Below, in pieces: positions 10,393 through 18,997 of a stretch of 64,000 nucleotides of DNA. Source of the DNA: Massilia frigida (lineage in GTDB: Bacteria > Pseudomonadota > Gammaproteobacteria > Burkholderiales > Burkholderiaceae_D). The number at the start of each line of letters is the position of its first letter. Position 1 is the stretch's first letter. Where the stretch lies: contig NZ_WHJG01000022.1 of assembly GCF_011682175.1 (NCBI RefSeq), forward strand, positions 58,940-122,939, given 5' to 3'. The notes under the pieces are model-generated. The model did no database searches, had not been told where the DNA came from, and saw nothing but the letters and a program-made list of their open reading frames with translations. The position numbers were made by a program, and so were the translations under genes.

Positions 10393-11004
10393 ATGGTCCG
10401 CAGGACAAAGGAAGATGCGCTGGCGACGCGCGACAGCATCATGGATGCCGCGGAACAGCTGTTTGTCGAGCAGGGGGTGTCGGGAACCACCTTGCAGCAT
10501 ATCGCGACGGCGGCGGGCGTGACGCGCGGTGCGATTTACTGGCATTTCGAGGATAAGGGTGCGCTGTTCAACGCCATGATGGAACGCGCCACCATGCCGC
10601 TCGAAGCGGCGATGCAGACGCTTGATTGCGCGGGCGGGGCCGACCCGCTGGGGCATTTGCGCAGCTATGCGCTGTGCGTGTTCGACCTGACCATTCACGA
10701 TCCGAAGGCGCGCCGGGTGTTCGAGATCGCCACCCTGAAACTCGAATATGTCGGTGAAATGTCGGCCATGCGGGGGCGCCGCAGGCAGCATCGCGAGCAG
10801 TTCATGGCCAGTGCCGAACGGATTGTGAGGGAAGGGATTGCCCATGGCCGCTTAAAAGGCGCGGTCAAGCCGCATGCGGCGGCGCTGGGATTGTTCATCC
10901 TGATCGAAGGGCTGGTGCGTAGCTGGCTGATCACGCCCGATTTCGACCTGGAGCAGTTGGGCGTGGAAATCGTCGATACGCATCTTGATTCTCTCCGCGC
11001 CTGA
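10393..11004 (+). CDS. TetR family repressor of the efflux operon (AcrR/TtgR-like)
   Basis: 203 residues. The N-terminus (MVRRTKEDALATRDSIMDAAEQLF) and the helix-turn-helix (TTLQHIATAAGVTRGAIYWHFEDKGALF, about residues 33-60) match AcrR, TtgR and MexR2-type regulators closely; the C-terminal domain would bind effector drugs. It is divergent from the adaptor-pump-OMF operon and most likely represses it and itself. The start is supported by GGAG about 8 bases upstream. Confidence 0.9.
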   Translation: MVRRTKEDALATRDSIMDAAEQLFVEQGVSGTTLQHIATAAGVTRGAIYWHFEDKGALFNAMMERATMPLEAAMQTLDCAGGADPLGHLRSYALCVFDLTIHDPKARRVFEIATLKLEYVGEMSAMRGRRRQHREQFMASAERIVREGIAHGRLKGAVKPHAAALGLFILIEGLVRSWLITPDFDLEQLGVEIVDTHLDSLRA

Positions 11005-11037
11005 AAGGGATCCGTCGTACTCACCGTCCTCAGATCC

Positions 11038-11160
11038 GTCGTTCCTGGCATTGCCAGAAACGACTTCCCGCGCCAAGGCGGCACTCGGCGGGAACCCAAG
11101 TTCGTAGCTCAGACGGTGGCTGCGGAAAAGACTTGGGCCCCCGCCTGCGCGGGGGCGACG
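11038..11160. repeat. Composite palindromic intergenic repeat, copy A
   Basis: Module 1, a hairpin GTCGTTCCTGGCATTGCC...AACGAC (11038-11064), is followed by module 2, in which CGCGGGAACCCAAGTT-type and ACTTGGG...CCGCCTGCGCGGG arms face each other. It sits between the convergent TetR and transaldolase genes, where it could also act as a bidirectional terminator. Three further copies lie at about 19.8, 38.7 and 63.8 kb. The left arm has the inserted CCAAGGCGGCACTCGG segment shared with copy D. Confidence 0.8.
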
Positions 11161-11172
11161 TGACATCGGTGA

Positions 11173-12105
11173 TTAACGCATGCCCGTAATGATCTGTTTC
11201 AGCTTGCCCGAATCGGCGCAGAACGCACGGATACCTTCCGCCAGCTTCTCGGTCGCCATCGCATCTTCATTCATCATGAAGCGGAACGTCTTTTCATCAA
11301 TCGCCACCTTCTCGATCGACACCGCCGACGCAGTCGGCGTCAGCTTGCGCTCGACCGGCTCATTGCTGTCGGCGAGCTTTTGCAGCAGCTCGGGGCTGAT
11401 GGTCAGCAGGTCGCAGCCGGCCAGTTCCAGGATCTGCGAGGTATTGCGGAAGCTCGCGCCCATCACTTCGGTGGTGTAGCCGAACTTGCGGTAGTAGTTA
11501 TAAATGCGCTTGACCGACTGCACGCCCGGGTCTTCCGCGCCCGTGTACTCAAGATCGTTGGCCTTCTTGAACCAGTCGTAGATGCGCCCGACGAACGGCG
11601 AAATGAGCTGCGCGCCCGCTTCGGCGCAGGCAATCGCCTGGGCCAGCGAAAACAGCAAGGTCATATTGCAGCGGATGCCTTCCTTCTGCAAAATCTCGGC
11701 GGCGCGGATGCCTTCCCAGGTCGACGCGATCTTGATCAGGACGCGCTCGCGGCCTGCGCCGGCGTCTTCGTACAGGGCGATCAGCTCGCGGCCCTTGGCC
11801 ACGGTCGCTTCGGTATCGAACGACAGGCGCGCATCGATCTCGGTGGAGACGCGGCCCGGAATGATCTTGAGGATTTCCATGCCGAAGGCGACCAGCACGC
11901 GGTCGATCACGTCGCCGGTGGACAGGTCCGGAAAGTCGCGCACGGCTTTTTCGAGCAGGGGTTTGTATTCGGGTTTTTGCACCGCCTTGAGGATCAGCGA
12001 CGGATTGGTGGTCGCGTCGCGCGGCGTGTACTGTTTGATCGACTGAAAATCGCCGGTGTCGGCAACGACCTTGGTGAATTGCTTGAGTTGTTCGAGTTGG
12101 TTCAT
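11173..12105 (-). CDS. tal: Transaldolase
   Basis: 310 residues. Transfers a dihydroxyacetone unit between sedoheptulose-7-phosphate and glyceraldehyde-3-phosphate in the non-oxidative pentose phosphate pathway, in the cytoplasm. The TAL motif near the N-terminus ([13 protein letters not shown]) and the Schiff-base lysine motif ([17 protein letters not shown]) are intact; length is that of the classical TalB subfamily. It follows hexR by 57 bases on the same strand, giving zwf-hexR-tal, so it is likely transcribed with the oxidative branch enzyme zwf. Confidence 0.97.
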   Translation of the reverse strand: MNQLEQLKQFTKVVADTGDFQSIKQYTPRDATTNPSLILKAVQKPEYKPLLEKAVRDFPDLSTGDVIDRVLVAFGMEILKIIPGRVSTEIDARLSFDTEATVAKGRELIALYEDAGAGRERVLIKIASTWEGIRAAEILQKEGIRCNMTLLFSLAQAIACAEAGAQLISPFVGRIYDWFKKANDLEYTGAEDPGVQSVKRIYNYYRKFGYTTEVMGASFRNTSQILELAGCDLLTISPELLQKLADSNEPVERKLTPTASAVSIEKVAIDEKTFRFMMNEDAMATEKLAEGIRAFCADSGKLKQIITGMR

Positions 12106-12139
12106 GGTTGCGCTAACGGGTAAGGAGATCGAACCTTAT

Positions 12140-12155
12140 TGTACAACCATGTACA
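12140..12155. repeat. Paired TGTACA palindromes upstream of tal
   Basis: Two identical TGTACA palindromes, ten bases apart (12140-12145 and 12150-12155), fill part of the 57 bases between hexR and tal. One helical turn of spacing would suit a dimeric regulator, but the sequence does not match the HexR motif and may be chance. Confidence 0.3.
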
Positions 12156-12162
12156 GACTTGT

Positions 12163-13017
12163 CTATCCGATAAAGGAATCAAACTGCATGTCGAATTCCT
12201 GCAACGCCTTTTGCGCATTCTGCATCTTCTTGCGGAACTCCGGCCCACGCTGCAAGGCCAGGCCCACCGCCAGCACGTCGATCACCACCAGATAGGCCAG
12301 GCGCGCCGAAATCGGCGTGTACGGGTCGATGTTGAACACCAGGTCGATCGGAATGAGTACCGTGGCCATGTCGGCCAGCGGGGTGCCCGATGGCGCCAGC
12401 ACGATCACGTCGGCCCCGCCACGGCGCGCCAGCTTGGCCGAACGCACCAGCGCCGAATTGTTGCCGCGCTGGGAAATGGCCACCACGGCATCGCCCGCGT
12501 GCAGCAGCGAGGCGGCGATGCTGTGGATGGCCGGATCGGCGTAGGCCACGGTCGGCACGCCGGAGCGGAAGAACTTGTGCTGGGCGTCGGTGGCGACGAT
12601 GCCGGACGTGCCCTGGCCATAGAACTCGATCTTTTTCGCGCGCGACAAAATATCGAGCGCGCGCTGGATCGCTTCGGGATTGAGGTTGTTGCGCAGGTCG
12701 AGCAGGGTATTGATGGAACGGCTGCAGATCTTGTTGACCAGGTCCGCCGCCAGGTCGTCCTGGGTTGGCTGTTCGTTGGCGCCGGGCAGGGCCAGGGCCA
12801 GGCCCTGGGCGAGTTTGAGCTTGAACTCGTGCCAGCCGTCGTAGCCGAGGGTGCGGCAAAAGCGCACCACGGTTGGCTCGGACACCTGGGCGCTCTTGGC
12901 CAGCGCCGTGATGTTCTGGCTGACCGTGGCCGCCGGATGTTCGAGCACCGCCAGCGCGACTTTTTTCTCGGACTTCGAGAGGGAATCGAGCTGGGTGCGG
13001 ATGGAGTCGAGTAGCAC
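12163..13017 (-). CDS. hexR: HexR, RpiR-family regulator of central carbon metabolism
   Basis: About 284 residues if translation begins at the GTG at 13017 (VLLDSIRTQLDSLSKSEKKVA), which lines up with the N-terminus of HexR proteins; the longer frame to 13164 runs into zwf and adds an unlike leader. The N-terminal HTH_6 domain (ALAKSAQVSEPTVVRFCRTLGYDG) is followed by a SIS sugar-phosphate domain (YGQGTSGIVATDAQHKFFRSGVPT ... QRGNNSALVRSAKLARRGGADVIVLAPSGTPLA). HexR of proteobacteria represses edd, zwf and related genes and is released by KDPG. HexR-like palindromes occur before zwf, pgi and edd in this window, supporting the assignment. Confidence 0.88.
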   Translation of the reverse strand: MLLDSIRTQLDSLSKSEKKVALAVLEHPAATVSQNITALAKSAQVSEPTVVRFCRTLGYDGWHEFKLKLAQGLALALPGANEQPTQDDLAADLVNKICSRSINTLLDLRNNLNPEAIQRALDILSRAKKIEFYGQGTSGIVATDAQHKFFRSGVPTVAYADPAIHSIAASLLHAGDAVVAISQRGNNSALVRSAKLARRGGADVIVLAPSGTPLADMATVLIPIDLVFNIDPYTPISARLAYLVVIDVLAVGLALQRGPEFRKKMQNAQKALQEFDMQFDSFIG

Positions 13018-13123
13018 TGGTTCAGTCTTCGGGGAAGGGTGAAGCAGGGGTTTCGCGGTGCATCGCACCGCGCCTGCGTAACGGTCTGGCCATGCAGGGC
13101 CAGACTCCTTGCGCTTCCATTTG

Positions 13124-14590
13124 TTAGTCTTCGGGGAGCGCTTCTTCGCGCCACTGCAAGCCATCGCGTCCGATCAGGGCGCTGGCTGCGGCAGGGCCCC
13201 AGGTGCCGGCGCTGTATGGAATCGGTACGCTGTCTTCCTGGTCCCAGTGGTCGAGGATCGGTTCGACCCATTCCCACGCCGCTTCCAGCTCGTCGCCGCG
13301 CATGAACAAGGTCAGTTGGCCGCGCAGCACGTCGAGCAGCAGGCGCTCGTAGGCATCCATGCGCGGGGTCTTGAACTGCTCGCGGAAATCGAGTTCGAGT
13401 TCGGCCTGTTTCAGGCGCATGCTGTCGCCCGGGGTCTTGGCCATCAGGTTGAGCGACAGGCCTTCGTCCGGTTGCAGGCGGATCACCAGGCTATTTGGCT
13501 GGAAGCTGCTGGTCGGCTGGTTGAAGATCGAGTGCGGGATCTGCTTGAAGCGCACCACGATTTCGGCCAGGCCGTCGGCCATGCGCTTGCCGGTGCGCAG
13601 ATAAAACGGCACGCCGGCCCAGCGCCAGGTATCGATTTCGGCCTTGATGGCGACAAAGGTTTCGGTGCGCGACTGTTGCGGCGCGTCCGGTTCGTCGCGG
13701 TAGCTCGGTACGGCCTTGCCGTCGACATGACCGGCGCGGTACTGGCCGCGCACGATGTTTTGCGCCAGCGTGGTCGGGGTGAAGCGCTTGAGGGAGCGCA
13801 GCACCTGCAGCTTGGCGTCGCGCACGGCGTCCGGAGCGATCGAGGTGGGCGGTTCCATGGCGACGATACAGAGCAGTTGCAACAGGTGATTTTGCAGCAT
13901 GTCGCGCAAGGCGCCGGACGTATCGTAGTAACCCATGCGGTTGCCCACGCCGATTTTTTCGGCGATGGTGATCTGCACGTCCGAAATCCACTCGCGGCGC
14001 CACAGCGGCTCGAACAGGATGTTCCCGAAGCGCAGGGCCAGCAGGTTCTGGACGGTCTCTTTGCCGAGGTAGTGGTCGATCCGGTAGATCTGCGATTCGG
14101 CGAAGACCTTGCCGACTTCGGCGTTGATCTGCTTGGCCGATTCCAGGTCGCGTCCGAGCGGTTTTTCGAGGACCACGCGCGAGTTGGTGGTGGCAAGACC
14201 CGCGCTGGCGAGGTTGTCGCAAATTTGCGCGAACAGGTGCGGCGGCGTGGCCAGGTAATAGACGCGGGTGATCTTGTCGTCGTTGCGCAGGGCGTCGACC
14301 AGCGCGCCGTAAGTGGAGGCGTCGGTGGCGTTGAGCGAGACGTAGACGATGCGCTTGACGAAATTGGCCCAGCCTTCTTCGACCAGCTTCTTGACGTGCG
14401 GCTTTGAGGTGCTGTCGACGGTTTGCAGGAATTCTTCTTGCGAGATGTCGTTGCGGCCGACGCAGATGATGCGGGCGGTCTGCGGCAGGTCCTTGGCGAC
14501 ATCGCGCGCGTACATCGCAGGGAGCAGCTTGCGCATCGACAGATCGCCGCTGCCGCCAAAAAGAACGAGGTCAAAATCGGTAAGAGCCAT
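13124..14590 (-). CDS. zwf: Glucose-6-phosphate 1-dehydrogenase
   Basis: 488 residues. Oxidises glucose-6-phosphate to 6-phosphogluconolactone with NAD(P)+, feeding the Entner-Doudoroff and pentose phosphate routes. The dinucleotide-binding start (DLVLFGGSGDLSMRKLLPA) and the substrate-binding active-site motif RIDHYLGKE are present, and the length is typical. It is the first gene of zwf-hexR-tal, with two HexR-like sites 105-150 bases upstream, so it is likely repressed by the product of the next gene. Confidence 0.97.
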   Translation of the reverse strand: MALTDFDLVLFGGSGDLSMRKLLPAMYARDVAKDLPQTARIICVGRNDISQEEFLQTVDSTSKPHVKKLVEEGWANFVKRIVYVSLNATDASTYGALVDALRNDDKITRVYYLATPPHLFAQICDNLASAGLATTNSRVVLEKPLGRDLESAKQINAEVGKVFAESQIYRIDHYLGKETVQNLLALRFGNILFEPLWRREWISDVQITIAEKIGVGNRMGYYDTSGALRDMLQNHLLQLLCIVAMEPPTSIAPDAVRDAKLQVLRSLKRFTPTTLAQNIVRGQYRAGHVDGKAVPSYRDEPDAPQQSRTETFVAIKAEIDTWRWAGVPFYLRTGKRMADGLAEIVVRFKQIPHSIFNQPTSSFQPNSLVIRLQPDEGLSLNLMAKTPGDSMRLKQAELELDFREQFKTPRMDAYERLLLDVLRGQLTLFMRGDELEAAWEWVEPILDHWDQEDSVPIPYSAGTWGPAAASALIGRDGLQWREEALPED

Positions 14591-14966
14591 AGTATGTGAT
14601 CGCTGAAAGTAGGGGGCCGGATGATGATGCCGCTAGTTGCCGATGGCTGGCGCACGCAAGGGAGCACAAGCAGAAAGGGTAGCAAAGCTGGTTGTGTAAA
14701 TTTACTACATATTTAGATGGTTCGCAAGAAATTTTACTACGTATTCCTGGCGCAAGCCGATTGCGCGGGCCTTCTCGAAAACCTGTGGATGCCGCAAGGT
14801 CAAGGATCGCTGCGCTGATAACCTTGCTTGGAACGGATGAGGAACGGGCAAGCGCACGACCGCCCCGCCTCGTGCCCGGCGCACAGCCTTTTTCAAGGTA
14901 TGTGCAATTGGACATGTTACCGAATCGAATCGTCGACATGTCGCCTGACTTTTCGGAGGATTCATC
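14591..14966. other. Intergenic region zwf / EF-hand protein (376 bases)
   Basis: Apart from the HexR-like sites and the presumed zwf promoter, this stretch shows only the Shine-Dalgarno GGAGG just before the gene at 14967. I see no convincing small gene or RNA here. Confidence 0.5.
14695..14741. promoter_or_regulatory. Two HexR-like operators upstream of zwf
   Basis: On the minus strand, TGTAGTAAATTTACA (14709-14695) matches the published HexR consensus TGTARTWWWAYTACA at 14 of 15 positions by my alignment, and CGTAGTAAAATTTCT (14741-14727) at about 11-12. Both lie in the zwf upstream region, 32 bases apart (three helical turns). Confidence 0.7.
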
Positions 14967-15998
14967 ATGCAATCGATCCACCCACTCACGGCCGCCCTGG
15001 CCATCCTGTTCGCCGCATCGGGCGGCAGCGCGCTGGCCCAGGACGATCACGCACACGCGGGCTTCTGCGCGCCGACGACCAAGGCCACCCCCGTGCTGAG
15101 CACCAGCGATTTCGATGGCGACGGAACGGTGACGCGGAACGACATCCGCCTGCTCAGGCAGCAGGTCAGGACGGGCCAGTACATCGCCTTTTTCGACCGC
15201 AACGCCGATCATGTCCTCGACCGCAAGGATATCGCGATAGCGACAGCCGAAGCCGGGGCGAAGAGCACTGAACTCGACCGCCAGCTGGCCGCCGCCTACC
15301 AGGCAACGAAGGCTTACCGCAACATCGGCGCCGCCATCCGCGCCGGTTTCGTGCCGTGGACGCCGTCCTTCCACGGCCACGGCACGCATTGGGTCCAGCG
15401 TCCGGAAAAAGGCTCGCTGGGCTACGTGTTCGACCCTGGCGCGCCGGAAGGGCTCAATTACGATGCCAGGGGCCGCCTGTGGGCCGTTTTCTACTATTCC
15501 GGGCCATCGCCAACCCGCCTCAACGGGGGGAAATATCCGCCCGGAGACAGTTACGTGCCGAACCTGCACGCCTTTGGTGAGGGATTTGCCGGCGACACGG
15601 ATGTCTGGCACCATCACAACGGCGCTTGCTTCACGGGGCTGAACTACGAACATCCCACCCTGGATGCGCGCAAACTGACGTTCCGGCAGGGGCTGAGCCC
15701 GAAAGAGTGCCTGCCGGCCAGTGCCATCGCAAAAGGCTTGCCGGTCGCCCCCGACGTCAAATGGACGCCACAATTCCACATGCTGCATGCCTGGATCTAC
15801 GAGTTGAACCGCTGCGGCACCTTTGCCGACGCGGATCCGGACCTGGCGACGCGTTCTCCGCTCCTGGAAAGCACCATGCCGAAGGAGGGCGGCGATCCGC
15901 AGGCGCCGCATCCGGCCTATCCGTTTGCCGGAGGCACCCTGTGCGCCTGGCTCAGTGAGCTCGGCCAAACGCCGGCTTCCTGCGCGCAGCGCAAGTGA
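14967..15998 (+). CDS. Secreted EF-hand protein with His-rich domain, function unknown
   Basis: 343 residues. Signal peptide MQSIHPLTAALAILFAASG...ALA, supported by GGAGG 9 bases before the ATG. Residues about 45-95 contain one canonical EF-hand/dockerin-like loop (DFDGDGTVTRND) and a second, weaker one (DRNADHVLDRKD). The remainder (about 110-330) has recurring His and aromatic clusters: HGHGTHWVQ, DVWHHHNGACF, FHMLHAWIYELNRCGTFADADP. Cys pairs (CF...C, RCG...LCAW) suggest disulfides in the periplasm or outside. Calcium binding by the first loop is well supported; a metal site in the His-rich part is inference. I do not recognise the family. Its neighbours (zwf, a KaiC-linked kinase) do not indicate a role. 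Confidence 0.75.
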   Translation: MQSIHPLTAALAILFAASGGSALAQDDHAHAGFCAPTTKATPVLSTSDFDGDGTVTRNDIRLLRQQVRTGQYIAFFDRNADHVLDRKDIAIATAEAGAKSTELDRQLAAAYQATKAYRNIGAAIRAGFVPWTPSFHGHGTHWVQRPEKGSLGYVFDPGAPEGLNYDARGRLWAVFYYSGPSPTRLNGGKYPPGDSYVPNLHAFGEGFAGDTDVWHHHNGACFTGLNYEHPTLDARKLTFRQGLSPKECLPASAIAKGLPVAPDVKWTPQFHMLHAWIYELNRCGTFADADPDLATRSPLLESTMPKEGGDPQAPHPAYPFAGGTLCAWLSELGQTPASCAQRK

Positions 15999-16028
15999 CG
16001 AGCATCGCGCACTGCCGGGATGGCCCTG

Positions 16029-17252
16029 TCACCGCACCGGCAGGCGAATCGTAAACGTGGCTCCCTTGTCCTTGCCCGCGCTGGCCACCGACAAGGTGCC
16101 GCCATGCAGTTCCACCAGATGCCGCGCGATGTACAGACCCAGTCCCAGTCCCGCGGCATTGGCGTGGCGCTGCAAATTGAAGGCCCCGAACACATGCGGC
16201 AGATCGTCCGCCGCGATCCCCTGGCCGGAATCGGCCACGGCGATCTCCACCTGTTCGGCGCCCTGGCTGATATCGACGCGGATGGTGCCGCCGCGCGGCG
16301 TGAACTTGATCGCGTTGAACAGCAGGTTCCACAGCACCTGCTGCAAACGCCGTCCATCGGCCTCCAGATGCACCTGGTCGCCATGATCGGGCGGCGTCAC
16401 GGCGAGCACAATCTCCTTTTCGCTGGCGTTGCCTTCCACCGTCGACAGCGCGTCGCGCAGCACCTGGCCCAGCACCACCGGCGTGCGCGCAATCGACATT
16501 TGCCCGGTCAGCGTGCGCGCCGCGTCGATCAGGTCATCGATCATGGCCGCTTCCTGGCCGATATGCACGCGCATCGCCGTCAGGCCGGTTTCCACCTTGG
16601 CCGGCAGGTCCGGCACGGTCTTGAGCAGTACCTCGATGCGCATCGACAGCGCCGACAGCGGCGTGCGCATTTCGTGCGACACCGTGGCCAGGAACAGATC
16701 GCGCGCGCGGTTGACGCGATTGAGTTCTTCGATGGTTTCGCGCTGGCGGTCGATCGACCCGGCCAGCGTTTGCAGCAGCGCGCCGTAGGTCGCCAGGCGC
16801 GCTTCCGACACCGGTGACTCAAGCCGCACTTCGCTCCACAGCGCATTGCCCGACACGCCCACCGCCGCGCCGATGCGCTCGCAGGCCATGGGCGAACTGA
16901 AATCGCTGAAGCGCCAGCCGTACACCAGCACGCCGTACACCTGGCCGAACTGGGTCAGCGCCAGGCTGCATACGCGCATGCCGTGAAAACTGCCATCCTC
17001 GGCGATGTCGCCTGCAAACACGCGCGCGGCGATGCGCCTTTCCAGCGCCGTGCCGGGGCCGTCGTCGCGCCACAGGGTCGAGGTGCCCAGTACGCGCGTG
17101 GTGGACGAGGCAAGCAGCGGGCCGACCTGGCGCCAGCCGCGCACATCGTACAGCGACACCGTCAGTCCGCTGGCCTGCGCAAACTGGGTCAGCGGCGTGA
17201 CCCATTCGTCCCAGTCGATGCCGGCGTCGCCGGCCACGGCCAGGTTGATCAT
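16029..17252 (-). CDS. Cytosolic histidine kinase paired with KaiC-like ATPase
   Basis: 407 residues with no membrane segment or signal. Residues 1-150 form an unassigned sensory region, possibly PAS-like (FGQVYGVLVYGWRF). HisKA contains phosphorylatable His193 (FLATVSHEMRTPLSAL); the ATPase domain has N box (NLLFNAIKFTP), G1 (DSGQGI) and G2 (GLGLGLYIARHLVE). The gene overlaps the upstream KaiC-like gene by 4 bases (ATGA), so the two products are made together and probably interact. No cognate response regulator is adjacent. The pairing suggests the kinase reads the state of the KaiC-like ATPase (inference). Confidence 0.9.
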   Translation of the reverse strand: MINLAVAGDAGIDWDEWVTPLTQFAQASGLTVSLYDVRGWRQVGPLLASSTTRVLGTSTLWRDDGPGTALERRIAARVFAGDIAEDGSFHGMRVCSLALTQFGQVYGVLVYGWRFSDFSSPMACERIGAAVGVSGNALWSEVRLESPVSEARLATYGALLQTLAGSIDRQRETIEELNRVNRARDLFLATVSHEMRTPLSALSMRIEVLLKTVPDLPAKVETGLTAMRVHIGQEAAMIDDLIDAARTLTGQMSIARTPVVLGQVLRDALSTVEGNASEKEIVLAVTPPDHGDQVHLEADGRRLQQVLWNLLFNAIKFTPRGGTIRVDISQGAEQVEIAVADSGQGIAADDLPHVFGAFNLQRHANAAGLGLGLYIARHLVELHGGTLSVASAGKDKGATFTIRLPVR

Positions 17253-18811
17253 GCCGGATTGTCGGTCGGCAGGTCGACCGAGTCAGGCAAGCGCGTTCCG
17301 TGCGCCACGGCGTCCTCGATGAGAGGACTCTGGCGCGACGGCGAGCGCGAAAGCAGGCCGTAATACGAGGAGAACGGCAGTTGCGGCACCACGCCGGCCG
17401 GATCGGCATGGCCGCTTGCTTCGTCGAGCAACTGCAAGCCGCCTTCGGCGATCACGTATTCGCGCGTGATCTGGCGATTGCAGCTGCCGCGCACCTTGGG
17501 CACGGCGATCGCGCGCCGCAGCACGGTGGAGATTTCGACGTAGTTGAGCAGGATGATGTTGTCGACCAGGTGCGAGCCCTTGAGTTCTTCGCTGATCTGC
17601 GAAATGCCCAGCAGCTCGGGACTCTCGTAATTGAAGAGGATGGTCGCCAGCCGGTTCTTGAAGAAGGTGGCCAGCGCGTACAGGTAGTCGGCCACCTCGG
17701 AAGGGCTGGTCATTTCGTACACCGCGCAGGAATCGAACACCACGCAGTCGATGCCTTTTTCCTCGACCAGCTTGATGATGCGGTCGAAGTGGATATCGAG
17801 TTCGAGTTCGAGCGGCGACTCGTAGTGGATGAACAGGTCGCCGCTGTCCATCAGGGCGGCCAGGTCGAAACCGAGCGTGGCGGCGTTGCGGATCAACTGG
17901 CGCGGGTGTTCGTCCAGGCTCACCAGCAGCGTCTTGTGGCCGGTGCCGATGGCCGCGGTGAGGAACTGCACGCTCAACACCGTCTTGCCGGTGCCGGAAA
18001 TGCCGCTGACCATGGTGACCGAGCCGGCGTACAGGCCGCCGTCCATCATGTCGTCGATGGCCTTGGAGCCGGTCGAAACACGCTGGTCGGAGGTTGGCTG
18101 GTCGTTCGAACTGATTGGGCGCGACTGCGCGCGGCGGTAGATGTGCACCCCACGCCCGCCTTCGATGCGCATGGTGTGGCTGCCGGCGATGAAGTCCTGG
18201 CCGCGCGACTTGAGCACCGTCAGGCGCCGGTGCACGCGGCGGCGCTGCTCTTCGCGCGTGAGCGAGACGATGGTGTCGAACACGAAGCGCTCGTGCGACG
18301 GCACCGAGCCCAAGCTCTCGTCGCGTTCAGCCGTGACCATGGTGGTCACGCCCATGCGCGCCAGGCCTTCGATCAGCAGGTGCACGTCTTCGCGGAAGGG
18401 TTTGTCGTGCACCTCGGCGTACAGGCGCATCGGGGTCAGGCCGTCGATCAGCAGGCGCTTGGCGCCCATCGATTTGAGGGCGTCGGCAAAGGCGCCGTCG
18501 GCGTTGCGGAACTCGCTGAGCAGCACCGCGGGACTGGTCTGGATCACCTTGATCTTGCCGGCGTCGATCAGCCCTTGCAAGTCCCAATTGAAGCCGGCGG
18601 CATCGCGCAGCAGCTTGGCCGCATCGAGCTCGAACGACACGATCGCGCCCGGCTCGTCGTGCAGTGCAGCGCCGGCGTAAATGAAGCCGAGGCCGAGCGT
18701 GGTCTTGCCGGTGCCGGGCGCACCTTCCACGATCAGGTTGTTCCCGCGCGGGATGCCTCCAAGCAGGACTTCGTCCAGTCCGGCGATGCCTGTTTTGACC
18801 AGCATGTTCAA
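17249..18811 (-). CDS. KaiC-like double-domain RecA ATPase
   Basis: 520 residues with two KaiC/RecA domains, each with a Walker A motif: GAPGTGKTT (residues 30-38) and GISGTGKTV (270-278). The paired catalytic glutamates of cyanobacterial KaiC are changed: FEE of CI is FEL here, and the CII pair appears as DE. Around the CII phosphorylation site, alignment on IILL puts Ser at the Ser431 position but not Thr at 432. KaiA and KaiB are absent from the window, so this is one of the KaiC homologues of heterotrophs, with probable ATPase-driven signalling rather than a full clock. It is translationally coupled to a soluble histidine kinase. The last 60 residues are a low-complexity tail. Confidence 0.9.
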   Translation of the reverse strand: MNMLVKTGIAGLDEVLLGGIPRGNNLIVEGAPGTGKTTLGLGFIYAGAALHDEPGAIVSFELDAAKLLRDAAGFNWDLQGLIDAGKIKVIQTSPAVLLSEFRNADGAFADALKSMGAKRLLIDGLTPMRLYAEVHDKPFREDVHLLIEGLARMGVTTMVTAERDESLGSVPSHERFVFDTIVSLTREEQRRRVHRRLTVLKSRGQDFIAGSHTMRIEGGRGVHIYRRAQSRPISSNDQPTSDQRVSTGSKAIDDMMDGGLYAGSVTMVSGISGTGKTVLSVQFLTAAIGTGHKTLLVSLDEHPRQLIRNAATLGFDLAALMDSGDLFIHYESPLELELDIHFDRIIKLVEEKGIDCVVFDSCAVYEMTSPSEVADYLYALATFFKNRLATILFNYESPELLGISQISEELKGSHLVDNIILLNYVEISTVLRRAIAVPKVRGSCNRQITREYVIAEGGLQLLDEASGHADPAGVVPQLPFSSYYGLLSRSPSRQSPLIEDAVAHGTRLPDSVDLPTDNPA

Positions 18812-18997
18812 TTGGCTTCCTTCAGTGTGTTTTGTGCATTCTTAATTGCACGCTAGTTTATCACCGGGCATTGAATCGTTCCGCCGCACGCGGCATTTTG
18901 CCGTGCACCGTTGTTCGCAGGTATATTACTCAGCGGAATCGATGACATTCAGAAGCGCATCGATCGCCCTGGCAGTGACTAACTCAATAGGATGGAT

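Noticed and set aside
14571..15968. Minus-strand frame across the EF-hand protein gene and zwf promoter
   Set aside because: Composition is typical of an antisense shadow; the plus-strand frame has a signal peptide, EF-hand loop and Shine-Dalgarno.
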